From: Bugula neritina
Lineage: Eukaryota; Bryozoa; Gymnolaemata; Cheilostomatida; Bugulidae
Direction of reading: 5' to 3'
NCBI GenBank assembly: GCA_964035545.1
Contig: OZ037765.1
Location: 7,018,698-7,082,697, forward strand
Length of the DNA: 64,000 bases
In this document: in pieces, positions 39,801 through 51,800 of the stretch
How positions within the stretch are numbered: position 1 is the first letter of the stretch
How the letters are laid out: each line of letters starts with the position of its first letter
Translations under genes and position numbers: made by a program
The notes under the pieces: generated by a model
What the model was told of the DNA's origin: nothing
The model's input: the letters and a program-made list of their open reading frames with translations, nothing else
Databases searched by the model: none

Positions 39801-42800
39801 GTTGACCTTTAAACTGTGTAAAATTGAGGTTGTTCACTAAAATTTCAAAAATATATTTTTCTAATATTAAAAAAACTAGCATAAGTTACAGTTGTACAGA
39901 TAGATATATATAGATGACTGACTGCATGGGGTAAGTAATGTGAAACACTGAGGCAAGTGGTTGAAGAGTACTTCAAACAAACTACATTGACTACAATAGT
40001 AAGCTTATATAACTTTAGCCATATTATAAAACAAGCTTTGCCCTTGTAAAAACGTGTGAGCAATGTTCATGACCACATGAACGTTGTTGAAAGACTGACT
40101 GTATATAACATTCATCTGTATCAGAGCTCTAAGCATTATAAAATATGTTGCTATGGCTGGTATACGACTACTTTCAACAGCAAATGCTTTAATATGGTAC
40201 GATTTAATTTGCAGAATTGTGTGAATGTATTCCAATTATTAGCATAAAGATAATTCTACAAACATCAAAGCATGAATGACTACTTGCAGGCCTCCATAGG
40301 AAAAAAATTCACTGCTTTGAGGATTTTTCCTTGTGCTGCCTGGATGAGACCAGTGACCTCTTTTCTGAGATATGAGTTGGGGGCAAATGTTATGTGCCTT
40401 CAATCAATATATTCAGTTTATAGATCTTTTACTTACATTACACATTAAAGACCATTGTTCTTCTCCATTATACAGAGAAGTAATATATTATACTTTTAGC
40501 TGTAAGAGTACTTGTTAAGCTGTAAATTGTACAACATTAACCACAAAACAGTGAAAGAAAACTGAGTTATTTTGCAGTTGCCAAGAACTACATCACTTCC
40601 CTGAGGCATTATTTACCATACAAATAGGCTAAGTAAATAGAAGGGTTTGAGAACTCAAACAGAAACTGCTTTCTTCCTTGATGACACGAACTATATCAGC
40701 TTACTCAGTGGGGATTAAACAAGAGGGAAGTAAAAGGAAATACCCTAATGAACTTTAAGGGGGAATATAGCATAGTATCAGTATAGGATCAACATGTGTG
40801 ACACATTCATAGAACATGTTCACTAAACTTACAGATATGAAAAGCCCCAAACATGCACCAGCAATGTTTCCCAACAGCACCATGCCTCCCATTACTCCAG
40901 AATTCACTCCTACAACAAATAAGACGAATCCAAAGTACAACGATATACTTACATGTAGCTGGGAGGTACTATATAGCCATATGTTATAATGGTTAGCAAT
41001 TATTCACTTAAGTTTATAGTCACCATCACCTGATGGAAAGGGTTTTTTAAAGGGCTAAAGACTTATTCATTTGGGGCACAGGAGCAACTATGACTGGATG
41101 CTCTTCCTAACACCACCAATGACCACATCATGTCATACTAGGTGATATCAATATCGACACTCTTAAATCCGATCCTGTGAGTACATCTTACCTCAACATC
41201 CTATCCTGCTCTCATTTTATAAATTCAATTCAGATTCCTACACGATACAATTCTTGCTTAGATCATATAAATGTTAATTTTTATGATAAATTCTTAACAT
41301 CTGGAACAATAACAACAAGCATAGCAGATCACTTGCCTACTTTTATCAAAATAGAAAATTTAACTAACTATTTTAATATAACTAAATCTACAAACATTAG
41401 AAATTATAAGAAAATAAATGAAGAACTATTTTTGAAAGATCTTTCTAAAGTAGACTGGAACTCCAAAGTATATGCCAAGAAAGATGTGAATTCTAGGTAT
41501 GACAGTTTCTTTAAAATATTTATGGATTTATGCAATAAACATGCTCCATTAGTAAAATTCTCAACAAATTGGCCACGCAAACTTAAAACAAATAAAAGAC
41601 CCTGGATTAGTGTTGAATTAATTAAGCTGATGAACAAAAGGGATTATGTTTATAGACAATCCTTAAATTCCCCTCTAAACTTGAAACTTAAATTTAAACA
41701 TAAAACTCTAAAAAATTTAGTTACGAAGAATTTGCGTAGATCCAAGACTTTATATTTTGAATCTTTTTTTGAAAATACTTCAGATTCTAGTAAATGTTGG
41801 AAAGTCATAAACGAACATCTAGGAAAAAATCGATCAAAGAGATTAAATGCTCCTAAAAGTTTAACATCTGAAAATATTACACTAACTGAAAATAAGGACA
41901 TAGCAAACAGTTTTAATAAATACTTTACTTCCATAGGAACAACGTTATCAAAGAAATTCACTGACGACAATTTTGATTTTACAGCTCAGAAGTCAGATAA
42001 AAAACTTGATGAACAGTTTAGCTTTACAAATATTGAAAGCACAGTCATTGAAAGCTTACTTAAAGATGTAAACCCAGCCAAAGCTGCAGGATTAGATTTA
42101 GCTCCCACCAACCTAATAAAAATATCTGCATCTCATCTTTCAAAGCCTTTAGCTTACATTATAAACACAATTATCAATGATGGCGCTTTTCCAAATGAAC
42201 TAAAAAAAGCTAAAGTTGTTCCTCTACACAAAAAAGGCATAGCTACTGATGTAAGTAATTACCGCCCAATTTCTATACTACCTGTTTTCAGTAAGATAGC
42301 TGAAAAGATTTTAAATAAGCAAATAGTAGATTTTCTAGAAAGCAAAAATTATTTAACTGATAAGCAGTACGGCTTTAGACGAAATAGAAACACAAATATT
42401 GCCTTAATTAATCTAACAAATAAGGTTTTAAATGCCATGAACAATGGTAATTCTGTAGCTGGAATTTTCCTCGATTTTAGTAAGGCCTTTGACACAATAA
42501 ATCATGAAATCTTATTAGCTAAATTAAAAATGCTCCACTTTTCAAGTCACAGTGTGAAGCTAATTAAAAATTATCTGTCCAATCGTCAACAGTCTACTAT
42601 TATTAACAACACATATTCTGACTTTATTCATATCACATGTGGAGTACCACAAGGATCCATACTTGGTCCCACACTATTCCTAATTTATATAAATGATCTT
42701 CCAGATGTAACTATGCATTTAGACCCTATATTATTTGCCGATGATACGAACCTCTTCTTTGAATCAAAAAATCTATTAAACAATATGGACGTCATAAACT

Positions 42801-45800
42801 GTGAATTAAAGAAAATTGAAAATTGGTGCAATAAAAATAAATTAACTGTAAATATGAGTAAAACAAACTATATGATAATCAAAACAGCGCAAAATAAACA
42901 AGATTTAAATGGCTTTGCCTTAGAAATGTTTAACAAAAAATTAGTGGAAGTAAAATCAACTACCTTCTTAGGTATTATAATAGATTCACATCTTTCTTGG
43001 CAACAACATTGCAGCAAACTTTGTCAAAACCTAAGGCCCTTAGTAGGCTTGATAAGTAAATGTTCCAATCACCTACCTAGAAAAATTCTAATACAAATAT
43101 ATAACTCTTTTGTAAATTCTAAATTAACATATTGCCTAGAATCGTGGGGTAATGCAGCAAACATTTATCTTGAACCACTACATTTACTGCAAAAGAAAAT
43201 ACTGAGAATTATATATAAAAAGCATCACCTTTCCCCATCTAAACCACTGTTTCTTAGTTCTTCAATCATGCCTATTCACACTCTACACAAATTCAAATTA
43301 ATACTGCTCTCACATAAACTTTACTATTCTCAACTAACACATCTCACACATAACTATCCCACAAGATTTTCAGAGTTCAGCCTACAAACTCCTCCATCAT
43401 CAACTGCTGCAGGTCAACGAAGAGTGGAATTCCAATGTTCGTCGCTATGGAATAAATTGCCTAGTTCTATTCGTGCTGTGGAGAGGGAGGCTGGTTTCAA
43501 ACTTGCCCTGAGAGACCATCTAATGGCAAATTTCCAGATAAAAAAATAATACTTTTTTAAGTTGCTAAAACTTCCAAAAACCTAAACAAAAATCTTATAT
43601 AACTGTCAACCATTCATGGCTCGGTGCCCCGACTAGCTACAGTGCTATTGCGCCATAGGCCCTGTCATTTTGTTTATTTTTTTCTCAATTAATTTTTTCC
43701 CGACTATGACAAAATAAAAAACAAACAAACAAACAAACCCATGACCTAAGCCAGTGATTTAACCCCTAGAACTGATAAACATTTATAGGGCTAAAATTAT
43801 TTAACAGCAATTAGTTAAAATGGTAGTGCGCCAGCTTCATCAAATAAAACTTTGGAATGTGTACATGGCCTATGGGTTAGTTACTGTTTGCATTTTGATA
43901 AGAGAATATATTAAGAAGTTCCTTATTAGATTAGCTCACCCTACAACTACACACTCCCACAGTAACACACACTAGTTGTCATTCATTTTATAAGTCATAA
44001 ATTCAACCTGAAGAAAAGTTTTGTAATCTTCAAAAATTAGATAAATAGGGTCACATATTTTATAAAAAATATAAATTATTACTTTTTCCAAAGCTCTTAT
44101 ATTGTGGTGGTTCGTGGAACTACCAGCAGCACAACATGCAGGGTCGCGTAATTGACCCGGAACAATGGATAGCCAATTAGCGTAGTTGATAGTTAGCAGC
44201 AATTGTAGTTTCCCGCTGCTAACTCAGTCGAAGCTAGAGTGTGAAATAGATTAGATGTGTAACTTGTTTGAAATAATGTATCGTGTTTTTATAATGTATA
44301 GTTGTGTATAAAATATACTCGTTCACTCGACTTAGCCTGGTGCAGTTCTATAATAGATAAATAGACTCTCTGGATAGTACATCAACCCTAAAACTGAAAA
44401 TCATAACAGTGGTGGCAGCGGTGGGATAGTGCATCCAAGATGGAGACTGAAAATGCTGGAACTCAACCACCGGCAATCGAAGGTGAGCGTAGAGACAATG
44501 CTGTAGAGACAATGCCTGTTAACCATGTAGTAGAAGAGCGAAGGGTTCCACGAGAACTAGCTGAATACCACTACAGGTTAAAGGCGCCCACCTTCACGGG
44601 TGAAGAGGAGGTGGAACAATTCATCCAAGAGTTTAGCGACGTAATGGACGTCGCTCAGTGGCCCCCTAGGGTGGCCCTGCTGAAGCTTAGAATGGCATTG
44701 ATGGACAAAGCCAAGCCCTATGGGCTGGGCGTAGACATTGATAATATCTTTGCTTCTCTGCGGGCCCGCTTTGGCCTCTCGGCTACAGATGCCAGGGCCC
44801 GATTACAGAGGTTGCGGCGTGATTCCCGCACCCCGCTGCGGGAGCATGCCGCCGCGGTCATGAAGCTGGCACAGATCGCGTACAGCGACTTGCCCCCAGT
44901 CAACCGTGAGAGGTACACCCTCGACGCTTTCATAGCATCTGTCGACGATCTGGGTCTCCACCACCAGTTTCTAGCTAGGGGAGTCACCACCGTTGAAGAT
45001 GCTCTGACTGAGGGGGAAGCTTACCTCCTAGCTAACCAAATGCATAAAAGTCGCGGAAGCTCCCGCCAAGTGGAGATAGACCGCGCAGACACGGCCGCGG
45101 GACAAGGGGAGGAAACCCCCGCCGCGGCTGCCGTGTCCCAGTTGGCGACGGCATCAAAAGTCACTCAACTGACGGATATGCTAGCCAAGCTGATAGCAAC
45201 ACTGACACCACAAAACCCAGTGAGTACCGCCCCTGAGCCCATGCGGCCATCGGCGCCGCCACAGGGAGAAACAGTCAGTTTTTGCTGGGAGTGCGGAAAT
45301 CAAGGACATTTCCGCCGATATTGTTCCTTCCTAAATCAGGGGTTAAACTACCGCGGCCCGCAGATGTTCCCACCTTCCGCGGGCCGACGAAACCTCTAGG
45401 GAAGAAGAAACGCAGGTCACCCAGACGGGTACCGCGTACTGGCAACCAACAGTGGCAACAGCCACGACGGACCAGCAAGGGGCTTCGCCCCGCGGCTGCC
45501 TTTTCTATGCCCCTTCACAACAGATTCACAGGGCTACAAGTCCAAGAATCTGGATGGGAGCACACAAAGGTAGCCGAGAATCTAGCCTCGGCACCCCCGA
45601 GGCCTGCCTATCACCGCCCCAAGAGACCTCCTTCGCGACCCAAAGCGAGGGGGGTACTCCCTGCGAGAGTAAGGCCTGAAGGGAGAGTTCAGGTGCAGCC
45701 CCATGGGAACAGCTATTTCTTGCCCGGCAAACTGGAAGGCAAAGCTGTTACTTTTCTCATTGATTCGGGCTGTACCACAAACCTCTTAAGCCGCCAACTC

Positions 45801-48800
45801 TTCGACACCCTCAGTGCTAGGGTCAGGGGCGAGATGGAAGCATACGAAGGGGAATACGGCACCCTAGCTGACGGGTCATGCCTTCCCTTCTATGGTATAA
45901 TTGAGCTGACGGGACGAGTCCGTGATCAGACGATCCAAGAGACGTTTATCGTCAGTCAGCTCAAGGAGGATGCTATCCTCGGGATGCCGTTCCTTAAACG
46001 GCACGGATGTCACATAGATTTTAGCAGATCTGCAATGATGATGTCCGGGCGGGAACTCGCCTGCGTCGACAAGTTCGGCTGCCCTTTAGTGGGAGGTGTG
46101 CAAGTGGTACGCAACCGTACCATACCAGGCCGCTCCCGGGCTACCATTCACTGCAGGGTGAATAGTAGCCGGATCTCTGGACTCGGGGTGGTTGAAGGCG
46201 CGCACGAAAAGATCCAACTTGCCAGCAGTCTGAATCAGCTGACTGAGCAAGGGGAGATCTTAGTGCAGTGCGTCAACCCCTTTACCGAGCCTATCAAGCT
46301 CCCGGCTGGGTCGATGCTGGGCCGTTTTCACTCTGTTCAAGAGGGAGACGTAGGCCCGTCGCTGGGTGATGCGACAGAGGCACTCCCTCGACACCCTATT
46401 CAGGGACGAGGGGCAGTCCCAACACATCTCCGGGAGTTATACGAGACAGCCAGTGGCGGCTGCGCGAGTAACAGAGAACGCCAAGCTATGGCCAAGTTAC
46501 TACGCGACTACGGTGATGTGTTCAGCAGCGGGGAGCATGACGTGGGACTGACTGGAATTGTCAGACACGAAATACCGCTGACTGCAGGGACAGTCCCTGT
46601 CCGGCAGCCCACACGCAGGCTGGGGCCGGAGAAAGAGAAGGAGGTTAGCCGACAAGTACGGGATCTTCTGGACCGGGGACTGATAGAGCCCGCCCATAGT
46701 GCGTGGAGCTCGCCAGTCGTACTGGTCCGGAAGAAAGACGGCAGTTGGCGGTTCTGTGTGGACTACCGCAAACTCAATAGCGTAACCATACAGGACGCCT
46801 ACCCTCTACCTCGTATTGACGAGTCATTGGACGCTCTAGCCGGCAGCAAGTACTTCAGTACGTTAGACTTGCTAAGCGGCTATTGGCAGGTTCCTCTGAG
46901 TCCCGACGCCCAAGAGAAAGCGGCGTTTATCACACGGGACGGTTTGTGGAAATAGAAGGTGCTGCCCTTCGGGTTAACCTCCGCCCCAGCCACCTTCCAG
47001 AGGCTGATGGAACAAGTCCTTAGCGGACTCCATTGGAAGACACTGCTGGTCTACCTCGATGATGTCATCGTAATCTCTCCAGACTTCGAGACACATGTCA
47101 GTCGTCTGCAGGAGGTTTTCGAGAGACTCCGAGGTGCCGGTCTTAAGCTCAAACCTTCGAAGTGCGCTCTGTTGCAGCCGGAGGTCAAGTACCTGGGGCA
47201 CGTTGTCGGTCGAAACGGCGTGGCAACGGATCCCGAGAAGGTACGGGCAGTAGAAGACTGGGTCACCCCCCAAGACTTGACCGGACTCCGGGCTTTCTTG
47301 GGGCTGGTAGGGTATTACAGGCAATACATACCAGACTTTGCGGGCATAGCCCAGCCGTTAAACCGGCTTACCGCAAAGGGAGTGACGTGGCAGTGGACTC
47401 CAGTCGAACAAGAAGCGTTCGACCGCCTCAAGGGCTGCCTCCTAACGGCGCCCATCTTGGCCTACCCAGACCCCACTCTGGAGTACATCCTAGACACGGA
47501 CGCCAGTGACCAGAATGTTGGCGCTGTGCTGTCACAAGTGCAGGAAGGCCGAGAAGTAGTAGTAGCCTACTACAGCAAGTCTCTCTCTCCCGCTGAACGA
47601 AATTACTGCACTACCCGCAAGGAACTGCTGGCAGTAATCAAGTCAGTGAAGCACTTCAGACCATACCTATATGGCAGGAAGTTCTGGCTGCGTACGGATC
47701 ATGCCTCGCTGATCTGGTTGTGCAAGAGGGCAGAGCCCTCTAGTCAGGTCGCCCGGTGGCTCGAAATCCTAGCTGAATTCTCATACCGGATCGAACATCG
47801 ACCGGGCAAGAGACACAGCAATGCGGATGGGTTGAGTCGCCGACCTGACGGAGGTTGCAAACAGTGTCTCAACATCGAGAGGAGGGATGGAGGTCCCCCA
47901 CGATGCGAGTTGGAGACGCTGGCTCATCACGGAGCACCGTTTGACTGGGATCAAGGTCAACTCAGGCAGAGAGTTGATGAATCCCCGGAGGATGTACAAA
48001 ACCTCCGCGCCAACCCTGTACTGGCCGGTAATGTTCGAGAGCTGAAGAAGCTCCAAGAAGAGCTGCCTGGAGTCGTGGCAGACATATACCGGGCCAAAAG
48101 GGAAGGGCGACGACCCAGCGAGGAACGCATACGACAGGGATGCGCCGAGTTCAGGCTATACTGTCAGCGTTGGGACTCGCTGCGGATCGGGCAGGATGGG
48201 TTGCTAACCATCTCTCTAGCTGCCAGCGGTAGACACCCGGAAAGGAAGAGGGTAGTCTGCCCCACAGCCATCCGCCGTGAGTTGATTTGGGATACTCACA
48301 AACAGGCCCACGCAGGGGTCAAGCGAGTGATGTCCAAATTACGACTCCGGTGGTATTGGCCGCAGATGGAGCGTGACGTCCGGCTCAGAGTCAAACAGTG
48401 TGAAATCTGCCAGGCCAGTAAGCATAGCCGCCCCCCTGGTGAAGCAGGACGGCGGAGGCTATATGCTGGTAGGCCCTGGCAAGTAGTCGCTGTAGACCTG
48501 GTCGGACCCATGCCCCTGACCCCCAGAGGCAATAATTGGATCCTAGTACTAACCGACCACTTTACTAGGTGGGCGGATGCTCTGGCTATCCCAGATGCAT
48601 CAGCCCCAACAGTGGCCAGGGCACTAGACCAACATGTATTCTGTTATTTTGGGCTTCCCGAACAGATACACTCTGATCAAGGCGCTCAATTCCAGTCTCA
48701 ACTGATGAGCGACCTTTGCCACCTCTGGGGAGTAAATCAGAGCAGGACCACCCCCTACCACCCTCAAGGTAACGGGGTGGTGGAGCACAACAACCGGATG

Positions 48801-51800
48801 CTAGGTGATGCGCTCCGGAGTCTCCTCCTTGGACGAGGTCAAGAGGAATGGGATACGGTGTTGCCGCAAGTCATGCGTGCATATCGTAGCACCCCACACA
48901 CCAGTACTGGTGAGACCCCAAACCTCTTGATGCTCGGGAGAGAGACTCGTGTCCCTGACCATCTCACCTATCACGTTCCAGAGCAAGATAACTCGGTTCA
49001 CGAGTATGCCAGTGAACTAGTGGAACGGATGAAGGCCGCACACGATATACTGCGTCAACAGCAGTGGAAGGTGCGGCACGAAGATTCCGATGAACCCCCT
49101 CTCTATCAAAGGGGAGATAAGGTGTGGATGGTCAATTACCGTAGGCGCCGCGGACAGGCTGATAAGCTGAAGCCTAAGTTCGTAGGCCCCTACGTGGTCG
49201 TCGAGGCTATGCCCAATCATACGTACAAGATTGAGCGCTCAGGACAGGTGTCTATCCAGAATGAGTCTCGCTTGAAACCGTATTGGGCTAGCCCCGGCGG
49301 AGTGGGAGAAGCCCCCCCGTTGTTAGAGCCCAGAAGGCAGACAACGACGCGCGGGCGACGGCGGCATGGACCTGAATACGAAGTGGTCATACCGCGGGAA
49401 GAAAACTTGGTGAGAGAGGAGCGGCAGCTTCTGCCAACAGAAGCGTGTCCGCCACCGCCAAGTCTGATTTCATCACTTCCAGAAACCGAGCCGGTTCCGG
49501 AAGTGCAAACCCCCACGGAGGGAGGGGCTCCATCCGGAGAACAAGAAGAGGTGACTGCTGACGGTGAAGTAGAGACGCCATTAGAGGCCCCTACTAACGA
49601 ACCGGCAAGCGTGTCACCCCCCCTAGAAAGGGGACAGCGTACGAGGCAACCCCCCGCATACTTGAAGGACTTCGTATGTGACTGCGTTAAAAGCGGCACA
49701 CATGAAAGTTTAGGGGAAAACCGTACGAGAAAAGAATCGAGCAAATGTGGGAGTTGTCAACACCACGGGAATATCAACTTTTACATCGGCGGAAATAGAA
49801 ATAAAATTCATCCGCCGGGTGCACAAAGTCTTAATCACGCACCCCAACCACGTTGCTCGATCTTTTCATACGCTGATGCAGTCAGGAGTAGACGTGTTTC
49901 TAAGCAGTAGTTCAAACCATTTCACATATTCAGTATGTCTTACGACAACAGATCGTGGGGTGAGTTAACTATATCTTAATACGAAACTAGATTGCATCGC
50001 TCAGCTCTGACTCACTGAGGCAATCGAGCTGGAGATAGGTTAGTGAAATACCGTAGTAAGAACTCAGTTTGACTTAGAGATTTTTATAATCTCATTGCAA
50101 TACGGTTCTATCTGACTATTCACTATCATTAATCTCTACGAGGTAACTGAATTAGGAGTTGCCAAGCTGTTCAAGCTGACAACACGGCAGTGTACTGTAC
50201 TAACACTGTTGAAACTTTTTCAGATTACACTCGACCCGCTACAACCAGGGTACGGGATAGAACACTTCCCGCTCCGTATCCAGAGGACCAGGCTAGTGGT
50301 GACCGGCCTGAGCCACTACGCCGCCGTTGGCGGTGGGTGTCTCCACAAACCGAAGAAGAAATAGAAACAGCCTGGGGGTCCAGAGGACGGACGAGATGCC
50401 AGATCTGTGGTGAAGATTGCGCCTCTCACCGCTCCCTTAAACTACACGTCAATGCTCACCTCCTACTGACCTTCTGCCCCTGCGGGTACAATGATGTGTA
50501 TCCCTACCCCGTCACCAAACACAGAGCGGCGGGCTGTTTCCCTGGAGAAAACTATGTGGTCGACGCTAAGCTGTACCCGGAGTTCCTCACATATATACGA
50601 CCTCTGGTAAAGAAGGCCATGCTATTAGCCGTTCTATCCTCGGGGTTCCAACGTGTGTTAGACAACGCCCGCCAACAATCCCCGTTGGTGTCTGACCGCC
50701 CTCAAATTACATACACCCCCGAGGAAACTACATATCCAGAAGAAGGAGAGATCTCCCCTACCCCGGCGAAGAGACGGACCAGGTCCCCCAGTCCACCCTT
50801 ACGCCGCAGACGGACACCGTCCCCCGACCCGTTACGACTAGCCACAGTAGAAGAACGCCTCCTACGATTACAAGAAGAGTTCACCCAGCTGGCACCAGAC
50901 CTACTTAACACTACAACAGGACTCTTCCAGCTCAAGGGATCCGTATGCCGTATGAAACGGAAACTGCGTACATGCCAAGCCAAGCACCGGCGTGCCCAAC
51001 AAGGACTCTAGTATGCTACCCAGAATACTCCACATTTGGTGAGGAACCAAACTCGTGTAAATGCTTAACTGCTAGACAGGTTAATCCTTGTCTACTACCA
51101 CAGCTAGCTAGTATTCCTCGTCTATCTATAGCTGGCCAATTGTATGCAACGGATCGTTACCGTGACTCTGTCTATTATTATGTCTCTTCCTGTATATTAT
51201 GTATTATTTTTGTCCACTGATGTCTGCAATTACTATTGAATGTTTTTTTTATATATATATCAGAAAGATAGCTTTCTGCTGGTGGGGGCGGTGTGGTGGT
51301 TCGTGGAACTACCAGCAGCACAACATGCAGGGTCGCGTAATTGACCCGGAACAATGGATAGCCAATTAGCGTAGTTGATAGTTAGCAGCAATTGTAGTTT
51401 CCCGCTGCTAACTCAGTCGAAGCTAGAGTGTGAAATAGATTAGATGTGTAACTTGTTTGAAATAATGTATCGTGTTTTTATAATGTATAGTTGTGTATAA
51501 AATATACTCGTTCACTCGACTTAGCCTGGTGCAGTTCTATAATAGATAAATAGACTCTCTGGATAGTACATCAACCCTAAAACTGAAAATCATAACAATA
51601 TTTAACACAAAAGGTTAGAAACTCCTATTATTAGTGGCCTTAGTTCTATGGAGTTGAAACTCCATAGAACTCAAGATCAATTATAAATCAGATGTCAATA
51701 GTTTAATTCACAGTCTATGAAAGAGTTTATAGTATAATGAATATATGCATAACCAAATTGGTTTAATGGTTAATTAATTTGGCCAATTTCATGTTGAACC

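Larger units (their letters stand above)
44103..51597 (+). mobile_element. Complete Ty3/Gypsy-type LTR retrotransposon
   Basis: Two 306-base LTRs beginning TGTGG and ending AACA enclose gag, pol and a third ORF. ATAT on both sides (44099-44102 and 51598-51601) is the target duplication. Domain order protease, reverse transcriptase, RNase H, integrase defines Ty3/Gypsy (Metaviridae). I read the LTRs base by base as identical. The interior is markedly GC-richer than the host. A single TAG breaks pol. Confidence 0.95.

Noticed and set aside
47051-49744. Several long minus-strand frames within the LTR element
   Set aside because: Shadows of the GC-rich pol frame; no independent support.
49747-49959. 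Plus-strand frame overlapping the end of pol and ending at a GTGAGT donor
   Set aside because: Its donor phase (0) does not match the ORF3 acceptor (phase 1); the gag-leader donor does.
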